Assembly: GCF_000192865.1 (NCBI RefSeq)
Contig: NC_015276.1
Coordinates: 4,272,501-4,336,500 of the forward strand
Direction: 5' to 3'
Source: Marinomonas mediterranea MMB-1
Lineage (GTDB): Bacteria > Pseudomonadota > Gammaproteobacteria > Pseudomonadales > Marinomonadaceae
Length of the DNA stretch: 64,000 nucleotides
The notes beneath the pieces are model-generated. The model did not search any database. It was not told where the DNA came from and saw only the letters and a list, made by a program, of their open reading frames with translations. The position numbers and the translations under genes are program-made. Below, in pieces: positions 32,144 through 40,953 of the stretch (its first letter is position 1; the number at the start of each line of letters is the position of its first letter).

Positions 32144-34828
32144 TTAAAACAAGCCAAGCTCATTTGCTTTCACAACGGCCGAACGACGGCTATTCACATT
32201 CAATTTCATGTATATATTCTTCGTATGTGTTCGAAGCGTATTAAGCGAGACATATAACTTAGCCGCTATTTGAGGGCCACTCAGCTCCGTATTCAGCCAT
32301 TGCAACACTTCTTGCTCTCGTTCACTAAGCGGTTCTAACAGGCGAGTACAATCAGGCAATCGCGGTGTTTCACGCTCTGCCTCTCTACCTTGCTTAACAG
32401 GCAATGCACCTCGTTTTATATCAGTAAACGTCGCGAGCAGCGTCTTGGCTCTTGCTTTGTACTCTTTCTGATTACACGACTGTAAAAAAGGCTCTACAAT
32501 CAGCATCAAGCTGTCGTCCATCAGCAATCGCACGACTTGCTGTCGCAGGGCTTCATTGACAAGACTCTCCAATTGATTGATTGCCTGCGCGACATTCATC
32601 TGTTTAATCAATAAGCTCACACTCAACAACGCACCCACAATCTGATCAGTAACAAACTGACTAGCAGCACAATACTTTTGATGAGCTTGTATGACTTGAT
32701 CAAGCAAGCCTAAATCCACATCGTTTTTGAGCAATCGAATTCTTAACTGAAATTGCAGCCGTGTACGGTTCTCAAGGTTAATGTCCATATGAAACCAAGG
32801 CTGCTGCTCTTCAAGATCGACCAAGCACTGATCGTATTTCTGTTGCTTAATCAGCTTATGCCAGCGTACGTCATGGATACTGACTAAACTGGGCGTTGGC
32901 ATCGGTCTGACTAATGACTGAGCCTCGTCTAAATACATCTGCCCTTGGGAAAGATCGTTCTTCGCAAAGCAAATACGCGCCAACAAAAGAGAAGCCCTAA
33001 AGCGCGCTTCCTCCAACCCCGCTTGCGGCCCAAGCTCTAACGCTTGATCCAAGGCTTGTTGCGCCTTATTGAGCTGATTCCGCTCGTAATATAAATCAGC
33101 AAGTGTGATTTGGCAGTCAGCCGCGCCTTGAGGCGCAAAAGCCACATGTTCAATAAGGGACAAAGCATAACAACAGTCCTTTTCGGCTTGCCGCAACTGC
33201 CCATTGGCACTTAGAAAGTTCGACTGAAGAAAATAGACAGAAAGCGTGGCGCTCAGGTCGTCAGCCATGGCAATGCGGCTTAAAGATTGCCGAGTCATTT
33301 CAATTGCTTTCGTCAAGAGCCCTTGCTGAAAATAGGAAATTCCGACTAAGGCAACAGCGGCGCCATGCCACATGGTTTCTTCCATCGGTAAATACGCCAT
33401 CGCCTCTTCCGCTTTGGCGACACTTACGTTCACATCGCCTTGCGTGGCCGCATGATAAGACGCGCATATCGAGATCAATCCTCGGGTTGTCGCGCGCGTC
33501 TCAGGATTTGGATCATGCTGCGCTTTTTGCAGCCAATAAGCGGACTGTTCGACATGGCTACACAATAAAATCAGAGCGTAGTGCGCGCACAAATACGGGC
33601 GTTCTATTATTGCTTGTTCAGGCAGTCGCTTCATCCAAACCGAGAATACAGACTCTGGCGTATGATTACGCAACACACCCCAATGACGAGCGATCAGGTT
33701 GGCGGTAAACGCTATGTCCTGAGATTTAAACGCTTCTTCAATCGCTTCGATCAAGAGATCGTGCGTTAGATACCAATGCGCTGCCTTGCGATGTAAATGG
33801 GCTGAGTCCAGAGAGGTAAGCGGCGACAATGCCATTAACGCTTGAGCAAACAAATGATGATATCGATACCACTCACGCTTATTATCCAAAGCCATGGTAA
33901 AAAGATTGCTTTGCTCAAGTTCTTGTAAAATTTGTTCCGAAGCATCGATGCCAGTCACCGCATAACTAAGCGACGCATTAAAGCGTTCTAAAAAGGCCGT
34001 GCTAAATAGGAAACGTCGTGTACGTTCACTCAGATTAGCGAGCACCTCGTCAGCAAGATAATCAACCACAAAACGATGGGTTTCATCAAACATATGCAAG
34101 GCCGTCTTTGAAGACGGTAATGTTGCATAATCGAACCCGCTCAAACTGCTAAGCTGAAGGCCTGCAACCCAACCTTCTGTGACCAATTCGATCTTTTCAG
34201 CCAGATACTCGGGGAGAGGATCGCTTTGACGCTCTTCCATGAACGCAATAATTTCGTTCTGATTAAAGCGCAGATCTTGCGTTCGAATTTCACCTAACAC
34301 ACCGCGTAATCGCCATTTCGACAAAGGCAGATTTGGCTCTTCTCTTGTAATGAGGGTTAACTGAAAATTGGGGTACGCACTTTCGACGATCAGATTTAGA
34401 AGACGATTATTTTCTTCACTTTCTGCCAAATGGTAATCGTCTAATACGAGCGTTAATGGCGTCGATAAATAAGCCAATTCGTTCGCCAAGCTGATTGCCA
34501 CATCGTCGACAATCGCTCCTCTAAGACCGTCGAGAATAGCAAGCGCTTCTGCTCCTAGTTCTCGTGATTGTGTCTGCAAACTGCCAATCATATACCGAAG
34601 CAAAGACGACGCTTCTCGCTCTGATACATCGAGAGACAGCCATGCCAGTGAGCGAGATTGTTGCTCCGCCCACATCGACACCGCTGAACTTTTGCCAAAC
34701 CCAGCAGGCGCGCACACCAAACACAAAGACCGCGATGCATATAGATCGAACAAGGCATGCAGGCGACGGCGCTTAATATGGTTCGCTTGCGCTAAAGGCG
34801 TTAATAACTTACTTAAGAGCAGCTGCAT
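32144..34828 (-). CDS. MalT-type LuxR-family ATP-dependent regulator
   Basis: An 894-residue STAND-type regulator. The P-loop is APAGFGKSS (about 42-50), Walker B-like LVLDDYHLAE follows (about 125-134), and then a long helical repeat region (about 330-790) that senses an inducer. The C-terminal LuxR HTH (about 830-894) reads LSEREQEVLQWLNTELSGPQ and continues to the second helix pattern SLNTLRTHTKNIYMKLNV. ATG at 34828 with GGAGAG upstream is preferred over the frame's first codon at 34861. Divergent from the retention-module protein gene at 35030 with a 200-base gap, so it is a candidate regulator of it. Confidence 0.9.
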   Translation of the reverse strand: MQLLLSKLLTPLAQANHIKRRRLHALFDLYASRSLCLVCAPAGFGKSSAVSMWAEQQSRSLAWLSLDVSEREASSLLRYMIGSLQTQSRELGAEALAILDGLRGAIVDDVAISLANELAYLSTPLTLVLDDYHLAESEENNRLLNLIVESAYPNFQLTLITREEPNLPLSKWRLRGVLGEIRTQDLRFNQNEIIAFMEERQSDPLPEYLAEKIELVTEGWVAGLQLSSLSGFDYATLPSSKTALHMFDETHRFVVDYLADEVLANLSERTRRFLFSTAFLERFNASLSYAVTGIDASEQILQELEQSNLFTMALDNKREWYRYHHLFAQALMALSPLTSLDSAHLHRKAAHWYLTHDLLIEAIEEAFKSQDIAFTANLIARHWGVLRNHTPESVFSVWMKRLPEQAIIERPYLCAHYALILLCSHVEQSAYWLQKAQHDPNPETRATTRGLISICASYHAATQGDVNVSVAKAEEAMAYLPMEETMWHGAAVALVGISYFQQGLLTKAIEMTRQSLSRIAMADDLSATLSVYFLQSNFLSANGQLRQAEKDCCYALSLIEHVAFAPQGAADCQITLADLYYERNQLNKAQQALDQALELGPQAGLEEARFRASLLLARICFAKNDLSQGQMYLDEAQSLVRPMPTPSLVSIHDVRWHKLIKQQKYDQCLVDLEEQQPWFHMDINLENRTRLQFQLRIRLLKNDVDLGLLDQVIQAHQKYCAASQFVTDQIVGALLSVSLLIKQMNVAQAINQLESLVNEALRQQVVRLLMDDSLMLIVEPFLQSCNQKEYKARAKTLLATFTDIKRGALPVKQGREAERETPRLPDCTRLLEPLSEREQEVLQWLNTELSGPQIAAKLYVSLNTLRTHTKNIYMKLNVNSRRSAVVKANELGLF

Positions 34829-35029
34829 GACTCTCCTATTTATTCCGCTTGGCGAGCTCATTCAAAATAGACACTTCAAAATAGACACGTTTCATAATAC
34901 GTTGACTTATGTGAACAAAAAATACCATTTGTTATAAGAGTGTAAAAATGTACCAAGGTACAATAGTAAGTATGGCAGCTTGATCCTACAGTAACCTAAT
35001 AGTGAAATAGCAACTTAATAGGTTTTATC

Positions 35030-36571
35030 GTGGACAGTAATCAAATAACTTTCGCAACATTAGGCAATGCAATCGGATATGCACAACAAGTATCTGGCAC
35101 TGTCGAAGTTCATTCTATTGATGGACAAGTGCGAACGTTAAACATCAAGGATTCGATATATTACGGAGAAACCGTCGTTGCATTAGGCAACGGCAGTGCG
35201 ACTATTGTCTTTGACGATGGAACCGAAGTCTTCGTTAATAACCAGTCATCGGTTGAAATAGGCGACAACCTCTATCGCTTTGATAACGATGTCATTGCAG
35301 AAGCAACCAACAGCATCTCAGCAGAAGACACTTTGCAACAAGCTATTCTGGCGGGAGAAGACCCGACGTTAATTCAAGACGCTCCTGCTGCTGGTGAAGG
35401 GCTGATTAACAGTGAAGAGTCGCCATTGTTTGTTTCCATTAGCAACAACAATGACATTGAGCTGCCCACGTTTGGCTATGACACCACTGGCTTCAATCCC
35501 ATATTGATAAGCAGCGCATTTGACGACACAAGCTTCGGTGAAGCGAACACAACCCTGATTGCCTTTGAATCAACAACGGCCACAGTGCCTACTCAGGGTT
35601 CAACCTCCACCCCTGTAGTGCCAGATGAGCAAGGCAATACCACACCTGAAGAATCTGAACCGAACGCTCAACTACCATCAGACGACACGGCTGAGCCAGA
35701 AGACACTACCCCAGAAACGACAGAGCCAGAAGTAACTGAACCAGAAGCTACCGAACCTGAAAGCGGCGAGCCAAATAACGACGTGCCAGAAACGTACTAT
35801 GCCAGCATAGACGTCGACATCATTACGTCAGACAAAATCATTAGTTCGGTAGAATCTGCCCCCGATGCAATGGTGACGATTTCTGGCTGGGTATCGGGTG
35901 ATGCACGCCCCGGCGATACCGTTCAGATCACTCTTGAAGACATGGTGATCGGCCAGACAACGGTCAGCGAGACACAAGATGCGTCCGGCCGCTACCTGTT
36001 TGACGCACAAGTACAAGGCTCAACACTTGCTCAAACCTCCCTTGTGAATCCATTCATTACAGCGACCGTCAGCGACAACTCAGGTGTTGACAGCGCGAGC
36101 AGCACTGAAATCTATAAACTCGACTTAAACGCCGATATCGAAGCCTTTATTGAGGATGCAAACCGTGACCAAAACATCACGTTTGACGAACAAGGTAATG
36201 TAAAAGTCGGAGGCTGGATAGAAGAAGGAGGCCAGGTTACTTCCATCGACATTTCAGACGCAAGTGGCAACGTGCTGTCCATTTCGAATGACATTACGAT
36301 GGAAGAGGAAAGTGGCTGGAGTTACTTTGAATCCTTCATTGATGTGAGTTCTTTAAACGATGGCTCGCTTACGGTCGTGGTAAATGCATCCGACGCACTC
36401 GGCAATGTTGGCGTTTCGAATACGGTCACAATAGAAAAAGATACCAGCCAAAACAATGACTTAATAGCAGAAAGAGCCGGTTTCAGTTTGCTTCTAGACA
36501 GTACGCTATCGGCCGCAAACTCTGACTTTTTTGCCTCTGACCTTTATTATGCAAACCAACTCGACGGTTAA
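35030..36571 (+). CDS. Short LapA-like retention-module surface protein with two Ig-like domains
   Basis: A 513-residue protein with no Sec signal. Residues about 1-110 match the retention module that anchors giant RTX adhesins in the type I secretion outer-membrane pore (SGTVEVHSIDGQVRTL, FDDGTEVFVNN, LQQAILAGEDPT). PAAG at 119-122 is the position and form of a LapG-type cleavage site. An acidic Thr/Pro/Glu linker with TEPE repeats follows (about 195-250), then two beta-rich Ig-like domains (about 252-365 and 370-478). Giant repeats and RTX nonamers are absent. The protein ends with a possible C-terminal secretion signal. No LapB/C/D/E/G genes are in the window. A diguanylate cyclase gene follows. 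Confidence 0.75.
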   Translation: MDSNQITFATLGNAIGYAQQVSGTVEVHSIDGQVRTLNIKDSIYYGETVVALGNGSATIVFDDGTEVFVNNQSSVEIGDNLYRFDNDVIAEATNSISAEDTLQQAILAGEDPTLIQDAPAAGEGLINSEESPLFVSISNNNDIELPTFGYDTTGFNPILISSAFDDTSFGEANTTLIAFESTTATVPTQGSTSTPVVPDEQGNTTPEESEPNAQLPSDDTAEPEDTTPETTEPEVTEPEATEPESGEPNNDVPETYYASIDVDIITSDKIISSVESAPDAMVTISGWVSGDARPGDTVQITLEDMVIGQTTVSETQDASGRYLFDAQVQGSTLAQTSLVNPFITATVSDNSGVDSASSTEIYKLDLNADIEAFIEDANRDQNITFDEQGNVKVGGWIEEGGQVTSIDISDASGNVLSISNDITMEEESGWSYFESFIDVSSLNDGSLTVVVNASDALGNVGVSNTVTIEKDTSQNNDLIAERAGFSLLLDSTLSAANSDFFASDLYYANQLDG

Positions 36572-36683
36572 TAACGAAGAGTGTACGAGCATAACCCATT
36601 GCGAATTAAGCACTTTTATAGTTGCCATTTAGAGTGAATATCTCATACTATTTCTATATTAAGACAAAATAACAATTGGCTAA

Positions 36684-36735
36684 GGAAGGTATGAACAAGT
36701 CTACTAGAAAAGTTGTAGACTTGTTTGCGTCTTCC
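36684..36735. mobile_element. 52-bp IS5-like miniature inverted-repeat element
   Basis: Arms GGAAGGTATGAACAAGTCTAC (21 bases, 36684-36704) and its imperfect inverse at 36715-36735 match in 16 of 21 positions around a ten-base centre. It is preceded by CTAA, a YTAR target as IS5 uses. The termini resemble IS5 ends as I recall them. It lies in the leader of the diguanylate cyclase gene, where the stem could affect transcription or translation. Confidence 0.65.
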
Positions 36736-36757
36736 CAAGCAAGCAGGCTTACTTTGT

Positions 36758-38581
36758 ATGATTCGCTCAAAGACCTCTAGCGACCATAGTTGTTCCTGCC
36801 ACGGATTGTCGGACACAACAGTACTTCAAGCGATCTCCAATCTTTGTGAGGCAACCAACTCGTGGGTGTGCTTGCGCTCACTAAACGGCAACGAAATCTG
36901 CACCCTTCCAGAGAACGAGCCTGCTCTACGCGCACTTAAACCGTCCTATCTTAAACAGCCTGCTCGATCTGAAAAAGCTCCCTCCTCTATCTCACAGCGG
37001 CATAAAATAGAATCGATCATCGTTCATAACTCCGAGAAGATCGGCCTACTAGAACTGTATGTTGTAGACTTAGAAAAAGCAGATGCCATCATGACCTGCA
37101 TGCAACAAAGCATTCAGTTATCACTGAATCAGGTTACTAGGTACTCTCAGGATAGAGAAGAAACGTTTCGCCATGTAATTGATGCCACCCCGATCGCGAT
37201 TAACTATCTCAACGGTAAAACAGGTAAGATCGAATTTATTAACAAGGCCTTTCAAGACACCTTTGGTTACGCATTAGAAGAAATACCCACGCTCCAAACT
37301 TGGGTCGAGCGAGCTTACCCTGATGATGCCGTTCGACTGAATGTCGCCGCAGAATGGATTCAAAGAATCGACAGTTATAGGCAGCAGGGGCGATCCGTGC
37401 CAAGCATTAGGACACAAATCACCTGTCGCGACGGCAGCACACGCCAAGTCTTGCAACAGATAGAGAGGCTCGGTGACTACAGAATCTCCAGTTTTGTGGA
37501 TCTTTCCGCTTTATCGGATATAGAGAGTCGTATGCAAACGCGTTATGGGATGCTCGAAATGCTGCTTACCAAGGCCTCTTTGGATGAGGTCTTGGCTTCA
37601 ATTGTCAGGCGTATCGAAAACGAAGCATGCAAAGGGTTTAAATGCTCAATCCTTCTTTTAAACAATGCCAGGAATACATATGTAAAAAGTGTCGCCCCAA
37701 GCCTTCCTGAAGAATATAACCAAGCCGTATGTGGGATGAGCATAGGCCTAGGTGTAGGCTCCTGTGGCACCGCCGCTTACTTGGGTGAGCGTGTGATTGT
37801 TGAAAACATCATGACCCACGAATATTGGCGAGACTACCTTGATCTCGCAAAAATAGGCGGAGTACAGTCATGCTGGTCTGAACCTATTTTGTCTTCTAAA
37901 GGGCATGCTATAGGCTCGTTCGCGATCTACAATGAGGCACCTGCAACGCCCTCAGACGACGATATTGAACTCATCAGCTTTGCCGCTAAGTTAGCCTCCG
38001 TCGCAATCGAAAATCGCCTTGCTCAACGAAAGCTGGAAGAACAGGCATTTTATGACCACCTCACTGGCCTAGTGAATCGCCGGCGTTTCTTCGAATTAGC
38101 GGAAGTTAGTCTGCAAGAATCCATCGAACAGAACTACCCTTTGTCCATCTTGATGCTGGATATCGACAGGTTCAAAGAAATCAATGACCGTTTTGGCCAT
38201 GAAACAGGCGACAGAGTCTTACAAGCCTTAGCGAGATGCGCTAGCTCTCTTGTGGGTAAAAACGACGTTGTAGGGAGATTTGGTGGAGAAGAGTTTACGA
38301 TTTTGCTACCACAGTCAGACCGAAAACGAGCCGCTAGCTTAGCCAAAACACTCAGACAAGCGCTATCGGAGTTGAGGACTCCTAGCAGCACAGGAATAGA
38401 CGTGCAATTTACGGCCTCTTTTGGCGTTGTCTGCAATGACGCAAAGAACCGCAGCATTGACGATTTATTAAGCAAAGCAGACCATGCACTTTATCAGGCA
38501 AAAGGAAACGGGCGTAATTGTGTCGTTTCTTATACGCCACAAAAACCGACCTCCTTCACTCCCAATATATCGAATCGTTAA
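36758..38581 (+). CDS. Diguanylate cyclase with PAS and GAF domains
   Basis: A 607-residue cytosolic protein that makes c-di-GMP. After about 120 N-terminal residues comes a PAS domain (about 125-250; TPIAINYLNGKTGKIEFINK), then a GAF domain (about 270-420; WSEPILSSKGHAIGSFAIYN) and a GGDEF domain (about 430-595). The active site reads GGEEF (about 508-512). The inhibitory RxxD site is not conserved (GKND), so feedback inhibition is probably absent. ATG at 36758 is used rather than the TTG that lies inside the IS5-like element. It directly follows the retention-module gene. Confidence 0.88.
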   Translation: MIRSKTSSDHSCSCHGLSDTTVLQAISNLCEATNSWVCLRSLNGNEICTLPENEPALRALKPSYLKQPARSEKAPSSISQRHKIESIIVHNSEKIGLLELYVVDLEKADAIMTCMQQSIQLSLNQVTRYSQDREETFRHVIDATPIAINYLNGKTGKIEFINKAFQDTFGYALEEIPTLQTWVERAYPDDAVRLNVAAEWIQRIDSYRQQGRSVPSIRTQITCRDGSTRQVLQQIERLGDYRISSFVDLSALSDIESRMQTRYGMLEMLLTKASLDEVLASIVRRIENEACKGFKCSILLLNNARNTYVKSVAPSLPEEYNQAVCGMSIGLGVGSCGTAAYLGERVIVENIMTHEYWRDYLDLAKIGGVQSCWSEPILSSKGHAIGSFAIYNEAPATPSDDDIELISFAAKLASVAIENRLAQRKLEEQAFYDHLTGLVNRRRFFELAEVSLQESIEQNYPLSILMLDIDRFKEINDRFGHETGDRVLQALARCASSLVGKNDVVGRFGGEEFTILLPQSDRKRAASLAKTLRQALSELRTPSSTGIDVQFTASFGVVCNDAKNRSIDDLLSKADHALYQAKGNGRNCVVSYTPQKPTSFTPNISNR

Positions 38582-38752
38582 ACTCGAGTTAGCACCGCAC
38601 CATTTGCGTGCTCACTTCTATCCAAAATAGATTAAATCGACCGAATAACGACCTAAAAACACCAAAACGAGCCAATTCAATACTATTTGCGACTCTTACT
38701 ATGGCGCGCTTGTTGCTTAACTTGAACTAAAAAAGACCTTAGGAGAAAAGGT

Positions 38753-39919
38753 ATGTTGCTAAAGCCTGGTATTGTCGTTCTATCAAATCTTTCCGATAAC
38801 GGAAAACTTGCGCTATTCAGCGTGCTGACATTTTGCGCCTGTACACCCTATATGGGCATACACGCACTGCCGTCAGACGCAGACCTACCGCTGATCGCCT
38901 TTTTATTGTCTGCTTATTTCTTTGTTTCAGGTCAACGACTTAGCCGAATGAGAATTCGCTCATTAATCGAACATATCGCAGCACTGAAACGTGAGGAGCA
39001 AACACTCCCCCTAAGTGAACAAGATAAAGACTTTAACAACGTCGCAAACCTTGTAAATGGGCTGCTCAGAGATCTCGACAGAAAAAAAGAGCTTCTAAAC
39101 AACTGCTCAATGGAAGCCGAATACACAGCTAAAGAGCTGCAAAACTCGTCTTCTCAGGTCGCTTCTGGTGCAGAACAAGAGTTTCACGCACTCGACTCTC
39201 TCGCTTCCACCAGCGAGGAAATGAATACCACCATCACTGATATCGCCAGCCGTTTAGACGGAACAAGCACCAAAGCACTCAGCACTCTGTCAGAGTCACA
39301 ACAAGGCCGAGAGGTTTTAAGCAGTTTGACAGATCGGCTAAAGGAAGTAGGGACGATGGTGGCTCACAATCAGGATCACATTGGTTCTCTTACTCAAAGT
39401 GCCGATGAAATTTCCTCTTTTGTGGAGCGTATTCGAGACATCACATCCGAAATTAACCTTCTAGCACTCAATGCTTCTATTGAATCCGCACGAGCTGGTG
39501 AGGCGGGACGAGGGTTCTCCGTGGTTGCAGATGAGGTACGTAACTTAGCCCATAATACGGCCAAGGCGACTCAGGATATCTCTGAGCTGGTGTCCAGCAT
39601 GAACCAAAGAGTTTCACTTTCAAATAAAAACAGCCAGCATTTAGAAACACTGACAGAGCAAGCACAGCAAGCTCTTAAGTTAGTGACCGTCTCATTCAAC
39701 TCAATAGAATCCGCTGCAAAGGATACTCAGGAAGAAGTTGTTATGTCGCGCGCCACTATGGATGAGTTTCGTTTAGCAAATGAACAAATGTCTCAGCGAT
39801 TACAGCACCTCGCAGGCGTAAGTGAACTAAACTCAAAAAGTAGCAAGGACACAAAAGACATGGTGCGCTATTTAGAATGGCTTTCATCGAGGTTAAAACC
39901 TCAAGGAGAACTTGTATGA
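38753..39919 (+). CDS. Membrane-anchored chemotaxis signalling protein lacking a sensor domain
   Basis: A 388-residue chemoreceptor-type protein. Two short hydrophobic segments near the N-terminus (about 20-62) anchor it. There is no periplasmic ligand domain, only about 10 residues between them. Next comes a coiled-coil region and an MA hairpin with INLLALNASIESARAGEAGR and GFSVVADEVRNLA (about 228-262). AGGAGA precedes the ATG. Its TGA overlaps the ATG of the next gene (ATGA), so the two are made together. It may borrow the sensor of that neighbour; this is an inference. Confidence 0.85.
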   Translation: MLLKPGIVVLSNLSDNGKLALFSVLTFCACTPYMGIHALPSDADLPLIAFLLSAYFFVSGQRLSRMRIRSLIEHIAALKREEQTLPLSEQDKDFNNVANLVNGLLRDLDRKKELLNNCSMEAEYTAKELQNSSSQVASGAEQEFHALDSLASTSEEMNTTITDIASRLDGTSTKALSTLSESQQGREVLSSLTDRLKEVGTMVAHNQDHIGSLTQSADEISSFVERIRDITSEINLLALNASIESARAGEAGRGFSVVADEVRNLAHNTAKATQDISELVSSMNQRVSLSNKNSQHLETLTEQAQQALKLVTVSFNSIESAAKDTQEEVVMSRATMDEFRLANEQMSQRLQHLAGVSELNSKSSKDTKDMVRYLEWLSSRLKPQGELV

Positions 39920-40740
39920 CACTGACGCTTGTTATTTCAATTGTCATTATTATTGGTCTGTCAGTGCTCGCCTTATTGACTACTCTCTGGTCAAAAAAAG
40001 CGGCAAAGGCCCGCGCCAGTAACGGTCTAGAAGGACTCAAACAGTTAATCGGTATCATTAAGCTAATTCAACAACATAGGGGCCTTCACTCCGCTTTTTT
40101 GAATGGTAAAGCAGATTACAAAGCTAAACTATCCTCGCTAGAGACGGACATTCAGCACCGTTTCACTGTTTTACAGCAATTTGAGGAAACACACAGTTAT
40201 AAACAGGGCTTTGGCACAAAAGCCCTACAATTGCGCTGGCAACGCCTGATTCAAACACACTTGCAATCCAGTAATGAAAGTTTCCGAGCGCATTCTGGAG
40301 CCATTTCCCGATTACTCGACACGCTTTGGGACGTTGCAGACAAGTTTGGATTGACGACCCACCCAGATGAGAAGATAAGAGAATTGGCAGCACAGTTCGT
40401 ACGCAATATCCCCGAACTCACGGAATCCATAGGCCAAATTCGAGCACTGTCTGTTCAAGCCGCGAGCCATCACGAACTCAGTGCAGACAAAAAGCTGCAA
40501 CTGCTTTACACCCTATCGCGTATCGAATCGCGCCTTGTTGGCCTCGACCAATACTATTCAGAAAAAAGCCTAAAGCACATTGCCAGTTTTATAGGGGTTA
40601 TTCGCCAAGGAACGGAGAACCAAAGCCTTGGTGATCAGGATCCAGATACCTTATTTAAAGAAGCAACCTCGGTCATCGACCAACTGTATGAAGGGGTTCT
40701 TAAAGGCTTTTCGACATTGCATGAAAAGGTCCTCAGCTAA
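39916..40740 (+). CDS. Membrane protein with NIT-like helical sensor domain
   Basis: A 274-residue protein with one N-terminal helix (about 2-25) and a long helical soluble domain. The segment IGIIKLIQQHRGLHSAFLNG is close to the signature of nitrate/nitrite-sensing (NIT) domains, in which an RG-containing helix binds the anion. A second half contains IGQIRALSVQAASHHE, a pattern also typical of NIT. No kinase, HTH or MA domain follows. The ATG at 39916 overlaps the chemotaxis gene stop with AAGGAGA upstream. Likely the sensory partner of that protein, since sensor and signaller are usually one chain. Confidence 0.65.
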   Translation: MTLTLVISIVIIIGLSVLALLTTLWSKKAAKARASNGLEGLKQLIGIIKLIQQHRGLHSAFLNGKADYKAKLSSLETDIQHRFTVLQQFEETHSYKQGFGTKALQLRWQRLIQTHLQSSNESFRAHSGAISRLLDTLWDVADKFGLTTHPDEKIRELAAQFVRNIPELTESIGQIRALSVQAASHHELSADKKLQLLYTLSRIESRLVGLDQYYSEKSLKHIASFIGVIRQGTENQSLGDQDPDTLFKEATSVIDQLYEGVLKGFSTLHEKVLS

Positions 40741-40775
40741 GGCTGTGAACGAAAACGAAAGGCGAACGGCCGTCG

Positions 40776-40817
40776 AGAAAAGAGAAAAGAGAAAAGAGAA
40801 AAGAGAAAAGAGAAAAG
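40776..40817. repeat. Tandem repeat: six copies of AGAAAAG
   Basis: Six perfect copies of a 7-bp unit begin 36 bases after the NIT-like gene stop. Seven-base units shift frames when copy number changes, but no supported gene spans it. It is a likely hypervariable marker; a regulatory role is unproven. Confidence 0.9.
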
Positions 40818-40882
40818 AATAACGTTAAGAATTGGCCGCCACCACAAAAGAAGAGGACATAGTAGCGACCAAAGACGTGCTG

Positions 40883-40948
40883 TTGGCATCACTTATTACT
40901 GAGCGATGCCAACAATTCGTGAACGGTTTGACGGCATGACAAACCGTC
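40883..40948. terminator. Two tandem hairpins after the choline-binding protein gene
   Basis: GTTGGCATC/GATGCCAAC (40883-40914) and ACGGTTTG/CAAACCGT (40924-40948) are perfect stems just downstream of the minus-strand stop. They probably mark or protect the mRNA 3' end; no T-run follows. Confidence 0.5.
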
Positions 40949-40953
40949 TGACA

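Noticed and set aside
40776..40822. Tandem repeat region considered as CRISPR or a coding end (frame 40628-40822)
   Set aside because: Units are 7 bp with no spacers, and the frame is the alternate frame of the NIT-like gene.
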